Source: Eubacterium plexicaudatum ASF492 (GTDB taxonomy: Bacteria; Bacillota; Clostridia; Lachnospirales; Lachnospiraceae). From it: a DNA stretch of 64,000 bases. Made by a program: the position numbers and the translations under genes. The notes beneath the pieces are model-generated. The model was given only the letters and a program-made list of their open reading frames with translations, was not told where the DNA came from and did no database searches. The DNA lies in NCBI RefSeq assembly GCF_000364225.2, contig NZ_AQFT02000001.1, positions 6,188,501-6,252,500 on the forward strand, given 5' to 3'. This document shows positions 28,546-37,998 of the stretch, in pieces. The first letter of the stretch is position 1. Each line of letters starts with the position of its first letter.

Positions 28546-29468
28546 ATGAAAATTTGGATGAAAAACGATGTGTTGATTCAAAACATGAAAAAACTGGCAA
28601 CGGATTTGTGCTGGGAGTTTATCGGAAGCGTGTTTGTCGCCATTGGCATTTATAATTTTGCAGTACAGGCAGAATTTCCGATCACCGGTTTTTCCGGCAT
28701 TGCGTTAATTTTGTATCGGTTATTTGCTGTTCCGATTGGTCTGTCAACCATTTTGCTGAATATACCGGTAGCTTTTTTGTGCTACCGGCTGTTGGGCAGA
28801 AATTTTTTTATAAGCTCCGTACGCTGTATGATTTTATCTTCGGCACTGATTGACTATGTGGCTCCGCTGTTTCCGGTCTATGAGGGAAGCAGGCTTTTGG
28901 CGGCGCTTTGTACCGGAGTATTTGGCGGCATCGGATATGCGCTTATTTATACGAGAAATTCTTCCACAGGCGGTTCGGATTTTATTATTATGGCGGTTAA
29001 AGCGGTAAAACCACACCTGTCTCTTGGAAATATTGCTTTCTGGTCCGATGTCGGCATTATTTTGCAGGTGGGATTTTGTTTCGTGACGTAGACGGCATGA
29101 TTTATGGGATGATTGTGAATTATATTTTTGCCGTTATGGTGGATAAGGTTATGTATGGCATGAATGCCGGAAAGGTAGCGCTGATCGTTACCGAATATGG
29201 AAAAACGATATGTAAGGTTATAGACGATTGCTGTCAGCGCGGAAGTACGATTCTGAATGCAAACGGCGGATACTGCGGAGCCAAAAAGCAGATGGTTATG
29301 TGTGCCTGCAGCGCAAAGGAAATGTATCAGGTGCAGCGTGCGGTAAAGGCTGCAGACCCACAGTCTTTCATCGTTGTGCTGGAATCAAACGAGGTGCATG
29401 GAGAAGGGTTTCATACCGTGCAAATCGGAAATGAATGGCAGGATTTACAGTCTCTGTCTTTGGAATAA
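28546..29468 (+). pseudogene. YitT-family membrane protein (DUF161 plus DUF2179; frameshifted)
   Basis: Five hydrophobic segments in the first two thirds (starting FIGSVFVAIGIYNFAV, and the conserved STGGSDFIIMA) are followed by the soluble DUF2179 domain (GKTICKVIDDCCQRGSTILN...). The frame breaks in the T4 run near 29074; one added T joins them to about 307 residues, the family length. ATG 28546 follows GGAGG with 8-base spacing. The family are integral membrane proteins of uncertain transport role. Confidence 0.85.
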
Positions 29469-29471
29469 TTC

Positions 29472-29648
29472 ATGTGCCCGTTTAAAACTGCTGCACATCT
29501 GGTAAATGCCTTAAAAGAAAACGGCGTGGATTATCGTTATTTTGAAATGCCGCATTCGGGACATGGACTTCAAAATGATGATAACATGTATGAGCAGTAT
29601 CTGAACACCGTAGAGAAATATTTGGATCAATATTTACCTGTAAAATAA
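29472..29648 (+). pseudogene. Alpha/beta-hydrolase (esterase) C-terminal remnant
   Basis: 58 residues, MCPFKTAAHLVNALKENGVD then FEMPHSGHGLQNDD. The histidine in HSGHGL is the catalytic His of the alpha/beta-hydrolase fold, and the region matches the C-terminal end of that family. The rest of the gene, including the nucleophile Ser, is absent. It lies between yitT and an IS, so it is probably the scar of a deletion. Confidence 0.55.
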
Positions 29649-29801
29649 CATATTTGAGGAAATGGTTTTGCAAGAGATTGAGTAAAAATGCTCCGAACGT
29701 CTCTGATTTTTGATGGAATACGAATTACACATATAACATGCTATATATTTGTATAATATGTACATTGATATGCCCGGCAACAATTCATAAACATTAAATA
29801 A

Positions 29802-31475
29802 CAGCTCTGACGATTAAAAATTTTTCGCAAAAAAACCTCCCATTTTGCGGGAAAATAAGCGATAATATAATTAACCCAAAATTATTTTTTCGCATTATCC
29901 ACGTAAAGAAGGGAGGCTTTTTTATGAAAACAAAAGTGACACGGAAAGAGGCACGTAAACATCTGGAACAGTTTCATCTTGCAGTAGAACTTGTTAAGGT
30001 TTTAAAACATTTTTTCCCTGACCTGGCCCGCCTGTTAAAACAGACAGAAGATCCCAGAAATCAGAGTTACATTACCTATCCCAATGTCATACTTCTCATG
30101 ACCCGTATCCTTTCTTCTATATTCTATATCAGCAGCATGAGAAAAACAAGCCAGAAATTTAATTCTGATACAGTTATACAGAATATCTGGGAAATGTGCG
30201 GGGAAAGCGCATCCGCAGATGAAATTCCTTACTGGGAAACGATAAATAAATACCTTGAAAGGCTGGATCCGGAAGAACTGCAGGATACTGTCTGCCGGCT
30301 TGTATACAGGCTGGTGCGCAGCCGCGCATTTGCAGGTGCACGAATCCGGAACAGATACTGGCAGGTGATTGCAGACGGGACGCAGATTCACAGCAGCCGC
30401 AGAAAACTGGATGCAAAAAGCCTGTACAGGGTTCATAATAAGGGGACTGGCAGGGAGTATACGGAATATTACTATTATATACTGGAAGCAAAAATTGTTC
30501 TCCATCCGGACATTATTGTAAGCATTATGACAGAATTTGTAGAAAATACCGGCGGGGAAGAAGCAGAAAAACAGGACTGTGAGCTGAAAGCATGCTACAG
30601 ACTGATGGAACGGCTTAAGAAAGAATTTCCAAAGCTTCCTGTCTGCCTTTGCGCAGACAGCCTTTATGCATGTGAGAATTTTTTCATAAAATGCCGCGAC
30701 AGCGGATGGCGCTATATTCTGCGGTATAAGGAAGGCAGCATTCCGACGGTTTCAGATGAATACGGCAGGCTGAAAAAAACAGAGAAAAACTGCCGGAAAC
30801 AGGAACTCATTAACGGAACATGCTGGCATGATTTCGTTACGGACATTGATTATAACGGTCATAAGGTAAACATTGCAGAATACAGGGAAGAGCGGGATGT
30901 GCTGATAAAAAAGGGAAGCAGGAAAGGGGAGACAGAAAACATAAAGGCAGGGTTCCTGTTTCTGACGGACCTTCCCGTTAATCAGAAAAATGTGGCTGCA
31001 CTGGTGGAAGCCGGAAGGAGGCGGTGGAAAATAGAAAACGAAGGCTTTAACGCGCAGAAAAAACACGGATATTATCTGGAACATTTATTCAGCAGGAACT
31101 ATCAGGCATTGAAAAACCATTATTACCTGATACAGATCGGGCATATGATATCCCAGATAATGGAGGCGTGGGAAAAACTCTGGAAAAGCACAGCGCTGTC
31201 CCTGTCGGAAAAGCACAGCCGGATATTTGAATCATTCCAGAATATAAAGTTATCAGAACACAGGCATGAAACAGGAAAGCGCTTTCAGATAAGGTTCCGG
31301 TAATGGAATGCACTGGAAAGGGGGATGCCCGGATATGGCACAATAACCTAAAAGCGTTTTCAAAATTACAGCAGGGGGAGTTTTTTGTTTTAAAATACTA
31401 TCATCAAAAGTTGCAATATATTGAAAGATATATGTAATTGGCACTGATAAATCCATAATTTAATCGTCAGAGCTG
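29802..31475 (+). mobile_element. Insertion sequence with 17-bp inverted repeats and 9-bp target duplication
   Basis: The ends are CAGCTCTGACGATTAAA (29802-29818) and its exact complement (31459-31475). ATTAAATAA stands on both sides (29793-29801 and 31476-31484). Length is 1674 bp with one transposase gene. It inserted 18 bases upstream of the -35 of the thiamine operon. Between the left end and the gene is a hairpin/terminator-like stretch (CCTCCCATTTTGCGGG). Confidence 0.9.
29924..31303 (+). CDS. DDE transposase (IS4-like)
   Basis: 459 residues. The triad blocks are VIADGTQIHSS (first Asp), LCADSLYACENFF (second Asp) and RRRWKIENEGFNAQKKHGY (Glu), the last in the YREK-like form of IS4-type transposases. 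GAAGGGAGG stands before ATG 29924. The frame is intact. I cannot assign the exact subgroup; the 9-bp target duplication fits IS4/IS5-type elements. Confidence 0.88.
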   Translation: MKTKVTRKEARKHLEQFHLAVELVKVLKHFFPDLARLLKQTEDPRNQSYITYPNVILLMTRILSSIFYISSMRKTSQKFNSDTVIQNIWEMCGESASADEIPYWETINKYLERLDPEELQDTVCRLVYRLVRSRAFAGARIRNRYWQVIADGTQIHSSRRKLDAKSLYRVHNKGTGREYTEYYYYILEAKIVLHPDIIVSIMTEFVENTGGEEAEKQDCELKACYRLMERLKKEFPKLPVCLCADSLYACENFFIKCRDSGWRYILRYKEGSIPTVSDEYGRLKKTEKNCRKQELINGTCWHDFVTDIDYNGHKVNIAEYREERDVLIKKGSRKGETENIKAGFLFLTDLPVNQKNVAALVEAGRRRWKIENEGFNAQKKHGYYLEHLFSRNYQALKNHYYLIQIGHMISQIMEAWEKLWKSTALSLSEKHSRIFESFQNIKLSEHRHETGKRFQIRFR

Positions 31476-31492
31476 ATTAAATAAAAACACAG

Positions 31493-31521
31493 TTGACAAA
31501 TGATACAAAACAAAGTAATAT
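31493..31521 (+). promoter_or_regulatory. Promoter of the thiamine operon
   Basis: TTGACA at 31493-31498, 17-base spacer, TAATAT at 31516-31521. The -35 begins 17 bases outside the IS end. Confidence 0.65.
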
Positions 31522-31545
31522 AAAATCATTGCAGAGAGTGTCGGC

Positions 31546-31601
31546 AAAAGCCGCACGAAGGGGTGCACCACCACGGGTGTATTTCTTCGTGCGGCTTTTT
31601 T
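31546..31601 (+). terminator. Leader terminator (attenuator candidate) of thiSGHE
   Basis: AAAAGCCGCACGAAG (31546-31560) pairs with CTTCGTGCGGCTTTT (31585-31599) and is followed by T. It lies between the promoter and thiS. I find no TPP-aptamer core (no CTGAGA or GATCTGGATAATGCC-type block), so what would relieve termination is unclear. Confidence 0.7.
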
Positions 31602-31628
31602 ATTCCAAAATTACAAGGAGGTTTGCAT

Positions 31629-31823
31629 ATGGTTCGAATTAACGGAAAAGAAGAAACGGCAGCAGGAATGCTGTTAAAGGATTATCTGGAACAAAATGGC
31701 TATCCGGCAGGCGGCATTGCCGTAGAGTGCAATGAACGGATTGTGGCAAAGCATGACTATGAGAATTATGTAATCACGGATGGAGATGTGATCGAAGTGG
31801 TCAGTTTCGTAGGAGGTGGTTGA
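31629..31823 (+). CDS. thiS: Sulfur-carrier protein ThiS
   Basis: 64-residue beta-grasp protein ending in GGG; the C-terminal Gly-Gly is adenylated and thiocarboxylated to give sulfur to the thiazole ring of thiamine. ATG 31629 is set by AAGGAGG 8 bases before it. It is first in thiSGHE. Confidence 0.9.
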   Translation: MVRINGKEETAAGMLLKDYLEQNGYPAGGIAVECNERIVAKHDYENYVITDGDVIEVVSFVGGG

Positions 31824-31873
31824 AAGCGTCCGTCACATTCGTTTATTATAAAAACAGAAAAGGAGTAATCGTT

Positions 31874-32653
31874 ATGTCAGCAGAAAAAGACACATTTACA
31901 TTAGGGGGCAGGGAATTTTCTTCCCGTTTTATTCTTGGCTCCGGAAAATATTCGATGGAACTGATCCGGGCGGCCGTAGAACATGCAGGAGCGCAGATCA
32001 TTACGCTTGCCGTGCGCCGTACCAATACGAAAAATAACGAAAATATTCTGGACTATATTCCAAAAGGTGTTACATTGCTGCCCAATACTTCCGGCGCCAG
32101 GGATGCAAAAGAAGCAGTTCGCATTGCACGTATGTCACGGGAGTTAGGATGCGGCGATTTTGTAAAAATAGAAATTATGAAAGACAGCAAGTATCTGCTG
32201 CCGGATAATGTTGAGACAGTCAAAGCGACGCAGCAGCTTGCAGAGGAAGGATTTGTTGTGCTTGCTTATATGTATCCGGATCTGTATACGGCCAGAGATC
32301 TGGTGCGGGCCGGCGCAGCCGCAGTCATGCCGCTGGCATCGCCGATCGGGTCGAATAAGGGATTGGAGACCAGAGCTTTTATTCGGATTCTTATAGAAGA
32401 AATAGATGTGCCGATTATTGTGGATGCGGGTATCGGACGGCCGTCGCAGGCATGTGAAGCAATGGAAATGGGCGCGGCCGCAATTATGGCCAATACGGCC
32501 ATTGCAACCGCAGGCGATATTCCAGCGATGGCAGGAGCTTTTAAACATGCGATTGAGGCAGGGCGCAGTGCGTATTTAGCCGGGTTAGGACGCGTGCTGG
32601 AAAGAGGTGCGGCTGCATCGGATCCGCTGACCGGATTTTTAAGAGATGAATAA
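31874..32653 (+). CDS. thiG: Thiazole synthase ThiG
   Basis: 259 residues, TIM barrel. It condenses deoxyxylulose phosphate, dehydroglycine and ThiS thiocarboxylate to the thiazole phosphate. Visible blocks: [12 protein letters not shown], the Schiff-base Lys region [20 protein letters not shown], and [22 protein letters not shown] 31874 follows AAAGGAG. It is intact and 50 bases behind thiS. Confidence 0.94.
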   Translation: MSAEKDTFTLGGREFSSRFILGSGKYSMELIRAAVEHAGAQIITLAVRRTNTKNNENILDYIPKGVTLLPNTSGARDAKEAVRIARMSRELGCGDFVKIEIMKDSKYLLPDNVETVKATQQLAEEGFVVLAYMYPDLYTARDLVRAGAAAVMPLASPIGSNKGLETRAFIRILIEEIDVPIIVDAGIGRPSQACEAMEMGAAAIMANTAIATAGDIPAMAGAFKHAIEAGRSAYLAGLGRVLERGAAASDPLTGFLRDE

Positions 32654-32700
32654 GTAATCAGGAAGCAATGAAGAAGCAATAAAGAAAGAAGGAGAAAAAT

Positions 32701-33952
32701 TTGGCGCAAAATCAGTTTTTGATAGATTCGGATAAGCTGACGCCCGAGGCGTTAAAACGAAAACATCAGGTGGAACAGGATCCGTCGGCGAGAACGGACC
32801 CGATGGAATATATGGAAGGAATGGAGCGCATTTCTTCGGATATTATGGAAAAAGTACTTGATCAGATGCGTGGTTATGAACCGCAGGAATACACAGATGC
32901 GGATGTGTGCCGGGCATTGATGCATGAAACGTGTACGGTGGACGATTTGAAAGCGTTGCTGTCTCCGGCAGCGCTGCCGCATCTGGAAGAGATGGCTGTC
33001 AGGGCGAAGCAGGAGACCGGCAGGCATTTCGGAAATACGGTGTACTTGTTTACGCCTTTGTATATTGCAAATTACTGCGAAAATTATTGTGTATATTGTG
33101 GGTTTAACCGTTACAACGATATTTGCGTAAAAGGCTGACGATGGAAGAAATGGAACATGAAATGCGGATCATTGCGGATTCCGGGATGGAAGAGATTTTG
33201 ATTTTAACAGGTGAGAGTCCTAAAATGAGCAGCGTTGCTTATATCGGGGAAGCTTGTAAGCGCGCGGCAAACTATTTTCGTAATGTTGGTCTGGAGATCT
33301 ATCCGGTTAATAGTGAAGATTACCGTTATCTGCATGAATGCGGTGCGGACTATATTACCGTTTTTCAGGAAACATATGATGTAAACCAATACGAAAAGCT
33401 GCATTTAATGGGACATAAGCGCGTGTTTCCCTATAGATTTGAAGCGCAGGAGCGGGCAATTATGGGCGGTATGCGGGGCGTGGCATGTTCTGCGCTGCTG
33501 GGATTGTCAGATTTTCGTAAAGATGCACTTGCCGGTGCGCTGCATGTATATTATCTTCAGCGAAAATATCCACATGTAGAATATTCCCTGTCATGTCCAA
33601 GGCTGCGTCCGATTGTAAATAATGAAAAATCAATCCGCAGGATGTGCATGAAAAACAGCTTTGCCAGATACTTTGTGCATATCGTATCTTTTTGCCGTAT
33701 GTAGGAATTACCGTTTCCTCCAGAGAACAAAAGCAGTTTCGAGATGGTATTGTAAAAATTGCGGCGACAAAAGTATCGGCAGGCGTGTCAACAGGAATCG
33801 GAGATCATGACAGCAAATATCATGGCATACAGGAATCGGAGACGGGGGATGAGCAGTTTGAAATCGCGGATGGCAGAAGCTTCGGACAAATGTATCATGA
33901 TATGGCCTCTAACGGACTGCAGCCGGTTTTAAATGATTATATTTATGTGTAA
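32701..33952 (+). pseudogene. thiH: 2-iminoacetate synthase ThiH (two frameshifts)
   Basis: Radical SAM enzyme that splits tyrosine to give dehydroglycine for ThiG. The cluster motif is CENYCVYCGFN near 33077-33108. The TTG start at 32701 follows AAGGAG. The frame breaks near 33125 (C-GT) and in an A5 run near 33627 (NNEK); one added base at each gives about 417 residues. ThiH partners ThiG and ThiS in the bacterial anaerobic route; its presence instead of ThiO fits an anaerobe. Confidence 0.9.
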
Positions 33953-33967
33953 AATAAGGAGACGGGA

Positions 33968-34592
33968 ATGTCTGACTTTACAAAAATAAAATAATGTGTA
34001 TGACGAACCGACATTTATCCGTGCGGGATTACGACAGCCAGATCAGCCAAATTGCTCAGGCGCGGCCGGAAGCGGTTATTGTCAGGGAAAAAGACCTGCC
34101 GGAACAGGAATATGAGATGCTGGCTGCGCGGGTCATGGATATTTGCGCGCGGTATAAGGTATTGTGTATTCCACACACATATGCGGATGCAGCCATTCGC
34201 CTTGGCGCAGCAGCGTTGCATTTGCCGCTTCCGCTGCTGTTATCTATGCCAAAAGAGCAGAAGAAGCAGTTTTCCATACTTGGCGCATCGGTACATTCCA
34301 AAAACGAAGCGCTGCAGGCGAAAAAAGCCGGAGCGACCTATTTGACAGCCGGTCATATCTTTGCAACGGATTGTAAACGCGGTGTGCCGCCAAAAGGCCT
34401 GTCTGTTTTACAGGAAATCTGCAAGTCGGTACCCCAATTGCCTGTTTATGCATTGGGTGGTATAAATGCTCAAAATGCACCGTCCTGCATCCGGGCGGGA
34501 GCATATGGGTGTGCATCATGTCGGAGTGTATGCGGTATGAGAATGTGCAGGACAGGTTTAAAGACTATGATATGCCATCAATGATAAAATAA
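33968..34592 (+). pseudogene. thiE: Thiamine-phosphate synthase ThiE (two frameshifts)
   Basis: Joins the thiazole and pyrimidine phosphates. AAGGAG precedes ATG 33968, whose frame (MSDFTK...) meets the main frame after one added A in the A5 run near 33981. Recognisable blocks are ICARYKVLCIPHTYADAAI, GASVHSKNEALQAKKAGA and YALGGINAQN. A second break in GGG near 34514 is repaired by one G, giving IMSECMRYENVQDRFKDYD. The repaired length is 208 residues, normal for ThiE. Confidence 0.88.
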
Positions 34593-34604
34593 TCTGCATC
34601 GTAT

Positions 34605-35024
34605 TCATTCTTCTAAAGAGTCATTAATCATTTGTATCCATTTACTGTCACTCGTAGAAAAATATTCAATGAATTTTCCAAAATTAGTACTGCCTTCCAT
34701 CGTATCATCGGAAGGCAGATTTTTAATCCGTTCCTGCATGCTCGAATAGTTTTCTTTGGTGATTCCGGAGAATAACTTTTGGCGCTGATCCGCTCTGCCT
34801 TTATACCCTTCTATACCTGTAAGGTTAAAAATAATCGGAGCATTTTTCCTCTTTTATGGGAACCAAGTACCACATCATCCCAATGTTCAATGATAATCTG
34901 CATCGTACTTTTTATTCCATACCTCTAAAGATATTAATTTTTCTAAATATTCATATTCTTCATCCCCTTCACAAATAATACATATCTTACTGCCCGTAAA
35001 AATATGAGGAAGCTTATTCGTCAT
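34605..35024 (-). pseudogene. RloB-like protein with internal deletion
   Basis: Reads on the minus strand from 35024 (AAGGAGGTG just upstream), MTNKLPHIFTGSKICIICEG, with the Glu of a TOPRIM-type nuclease start (ICEGDEEYEYL). After WNKKY the middle of the protein is gone. The reading resumes at MQIIIEHWDDVV and, after one added A in the A5 run near 34846, runs on through LTGIEGYKGRADQRQKLF to a stop at 34605. The lost middle is where the Asp residues of the TOPRIM fold would be. It overlaps the ATPase gene, so the two were one module. The family call is by pattern, moderately sure. Confidence 0.6.
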
Positions 35025-36290
35025 CAACCGGCACCTCCTTCCGATTTCCTTTGAGGCTTAATAAGGATTGGATTAGTTCAGGGTCCGGCAAGGCGCCTAA
35101 TATCCCTTTTCGATATTTTTCCATAATATCTGTAGTGTCTCGTACGCCCTGTTGTGCCGTAAACTGTGCCAGAGAATAAACGTAAATGCCCGTATCATCT
35201 TTATGAACAAACCATATTTGTTCTTTGCGGAGCATTTTTTTACAATCCATTAAATTGATATCATGTACGGTAAATATCATCTGTGCATTGGTATTTAGCT
35301 CATTATTAAACATGGCAACTATCGCCCTGGTTAATTTAAAGTGAATGCTGCTGTCCAGTTCGTCAACAACAAGAATTCTGCCTTGTTCAATTCCTTCTAC
35401 AATATAGCTTGCAAGAGCAGCAATCTTTTTTGTTCCGGTAGAGTCAAAAAGTACGCTTGGAACCGCAACTCCTCGATAGACTGATACCAGTCGAATCTGA
35501 TCCATAATTTGCTCAGAAATATCAAGAGCTTTTTCCTCCGGTTTCTCTTCGTCAGAGTCCATTTTTACATGAACCTTATCCATATCCACATATTCAAAAT
35601 CGTCCATATAAAGATCGGAATTCTTGATGAACTCCACGACTTTTCTCTGAAGATCATTGTGGTTTTCATGAGATTGATGGTACGTTTTAAAGGGATATTA
35701 TTCATATTGACAATATCAATTCCGGAAGCAAACTTTGTGACAATCCGCTTTATTTCTGCTAGTTGTCGGAATTTATCGGAATCTACCAAATAGAACAGCA
35801 GGTTGCTTTGAGATATAAGTGGCATCATTTTTAAAAGATTTTCATCATTATAGTGGCAATTTCCGTTGATGATATCTTTTAAAAGCCAAACATTTTCCTT
35901 TTCGTTCCCATATTGATCTTTTGTGATTTCTGCAAATCTTTCATAAGGATACTCTTTCTTTTTATCATCATACCAAAAATCATAGGAAAATTCTCTGCCT
36001 TCTTCCAAAAATGTAATACCAAGCTGGCATATGGTGCTTTCCTGAAAAATATTGGGCATGATACCGGGCTTTTGGTTTAATAAAATGTTTTGCGCACTGC
36101 GGATACATTTTATCAGGCATGTCTTACCTGCATTGTTCGGACCATAGATTCCTACCGTTTTCAAAACATTAAAATGATTCTCTGTATGGACATTGGATGA
36201 GAACTTTTTATTTCTCATATCTGCTTTTGTAGAAAATCGAATCTCATCTGAAAAAGAAAAGCAGTTTTTTGCCCTTAGTTCTATTAACAT
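35014..36290 (-). pseudogene. AAA15-type ATPase, predicted abortive-infection/RloA-like (frameshifted)
   Basis: 425 residues once one A is added to the A4 run near 35645. Walker A GIYGPNNAGKT near residue 50 follows the opening MLIELRAKNCFSFSDEI; Walker B is GRILVVDELDSSIHF near residue 320, and the switch block is IFTVHDINLMD. This is the ATPase group found with RloB-type or other nuclease partners in phage defence. ATG 36290 is chosen over 36305 because GGAGGG stands 8 bases before it. The promoter is at 36361-36389. Confidence 0.78.
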
Positions 36291-36360
36291 GATGTTTCCC
36301 TCCAATATTTACTGCGAAAATGTTGAAAAACTGTCGTGGTATGAACACGTTCTAATACAT

Positions 36361-36389
36361 ACTATATCAAATAAATATTATTCGTGCAA
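36361..36389 (-). promoter_or_regulatory. Promoter of the AAA15 ATPase operon
   Basis: Minus strand: TTGCAC (36389-36384), 17-base spacer, TATAGT (36366-36361), about 70 bases before the start codon. The rest of 36291-36505 holds no gene. Confidence 0.55.
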
Positions 36390-36505
36390 TCTTTTTTCAT
36401 AAAAAATAAATATGATTTCTCACCGCCAGGACGCAGCCGCATACAATAATAAAAACCAAAAAGGCATTCCCCAAAACGGAACCGCAGGGAATGTAAGGCA
36501 CCTGT

Positions 36506-37332
36506 ATGAGCTTTTTTTCACGTATGTCCAAAGCCTATGAAAATGCCCTGAGACTGCCGTTGTCGGCAGATTCCAGATATATTTTATTCAGTGACTGCCA
36601 TCGCTGCGTTATTATAACAAATATGGGTTTACGTATCTGGAGCTGGGAGACGGAGACGAACTGTGGGAAAACCGATCGTTCGAGCGTATCCGCCAGATGC
36701 ATCCACACAGTTTTGAAATGCTGGAGAAATTTAAGGACGAGCATCGTCTGTATCTGATTTACGGCAATCATGATATGGTGAAAAAAAACGCTGCTTTTTG
36801 TAAAAAATACATGGACGTTCCTGCGTATCCGGGTATTTTGCTGGAAGATGCGTTACATAAAAAGAATATTTTTCTGACACATGGGCATCAGGCACAGATT
36901 ATGAACAGTACGTACTGGAAAGTCAACCGTTTTCTGGTGCGTTACCTGTGGAAAAATCTGGAGCTGCTTGGCGTGCCTGACCCGACGAGCGCAGCAAAAA
37001 ATAATTCCGGGAAAGGCGCGGTGGAACAGCGCCTGACAAAGTGGGCACAACAGCAGCAGGTGATTTTGATTGCCGGACATACGCATCGCCCGTTTGCGGG
37101 AATGGAGCAGTCATCATATTTTAACACCGGAAGCTGTGTACATCCGGCAGGAATTACCGGGATTGAAATTGCAAACCGCCGCATTACGCTGGTGAAGTGG
37201 TTGCCGGATACGCGGCCCGATCAGGTGGTTTTCATAAAGAGGGAAGTATTGGGAAAAACGGTTGGTTCGGATTCTTTGGCTAAATTTACTAATTCTTACG
37301 GACTTTGCAGTAAATGCGAAGTCCTGGTGTGA
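36506..37332 (+). pseudogene. Metallophosphoesterase with internal deletion and repeat-derived tail
   Basis: The calcineurin-type motifs are SRYILFSDCHR (first Asp-His), LELGDGDELWE, IYGNHDM, FLTHGHQ and AGHTHRPF. Between SDCHR (near 36600) and RYYNKYGFTYLELGDGDE about 20 residues expected by the family are absent and the frame changes, so a deletion happened there. The C-terminal 20 residues (after KTVGSDSLAKFTN) come from the dispersed repeat that begins at 37269. It probably acted on UDP-sugar or nucleotide substrates like related enzymes; now it is broken. Confidence 0.75.
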
Positions 37333-37340
37333 ACAGTAAC
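37269..37340. repeat. Partial second copy of the MITE-like repeat
   Basis: Matches 22408-22479 with two mismatches and ends in the same terminal sequence GGTGTGAACAGTAAC. The left half and left inverted repeat are absent. It forms the end of the metallophosphoesterase frame. Confidence 0.8.
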
Positions 37341-37380
37341 CATTATCCGCCCTATTTTTTCCACGAAATTGTCTTACATC

Positions 37381-37409
37381 TTGAAATTGCGCACCTACTG
37401 TGGCATAAT
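37381..37409 (+). promoter_or_regulatory. Promoter ahead of the thioesterase-polA genes
   Basis: TTGAAA at 37381-37386, 17-base spacer, CATAAT at 37404-37409, 55 bases before the start codon. Confidence 0.5.
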
Positions 37410-37463
37410 AACAGTTATGTACAAAAATACTGCAAACAAAAAGAAGATCAGGAAGGTGATTGC

Positions 37464-37952
37464 ATGTCAGTAAAAGACACCAGAATTAAACCATACACAG
37501 GAGAAAAGATTAAAATCCACCCATATGAACATAAGGCACAGTATTATGAAACGGACCAGATGGGTATCATACACCATTCCAATTATATTCGTTGGATGGA
37601 AGAGGCCAGAATGGACCTGATGGACCAGATGGGATTTAGCTATAAAGCAATGGAAGAGATGGAAATTATCAGTCCGGTGCTTTCGGTTAAATGTGAATAT
37701 AAAAGCATGGTGCATTTTCGTGATACGGTCGTTATTGAGGCCAGAATGGTTGATTATAACAGTGTGAAAATGAAAATCGTATACCGTATGACCGATAAAG
37801 AAACCGGGGAACTGCGTGCAGTTGCACAGAGCGAGCATTGTTTTTTAAGTAACAGCGGAAAGCCGATTTCCTTAAAACGGTCTTATCCGGAGATTGATAC
37901 GAAGTTCTTCACCTTGTATGACGAAGACGGGGAAGAAATTACGGAGTTTTAA
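37464..37952 (+). CDS. Acyl-CoA thioesterase, 4HBT hot-dog family
   Basis: 162 residues. The active-site motif of the 4-hydroxybenzoyl-CoA thioesterase group is seen as YYETDQMGIIHHSNYIRWM near residues 25-45, with Asp in TDQMG. It hydrolyses an acyl-CoA thioester; the substrate is not known. GGAAGGTG precedes ATG 37464, which is preferred over upstream in-frame ATG 37314 located in repeat-derived sequence. polA begins 46 bases downstream. Confidence 0.87.
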   Translation: MSVKDTRIKPYTGEKIKIHPYEHKAQYYETDQMGIIHHSNYIRWMEEARMDLMDQMGFSYKAMEEMEIISPVLSVKCEYKSMVHFRDTVVIEARMVDYNSVKMKIVYRMTDKETGELRAVAQSEHCFLSNSGKPISLKRSYPEIDTKFFTLYDEDGEEITEF

Positions 37953-37998
37953 GACGGAAATTGTTACAGGTGATCAATGGAAAATGAAGGAGTCATCC

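Noticed and set aside
29893-29902. DnaA box or origin-like element
   Set aside because: A single TTATCCAC-like match inside an insertion sequence; no cluster of boxes.
31500-31630. TPP riboswitch upstream of thiS
   Set aside because: The aptamer core sequences are not present; only a promoter and a terminator hairpin are seen.
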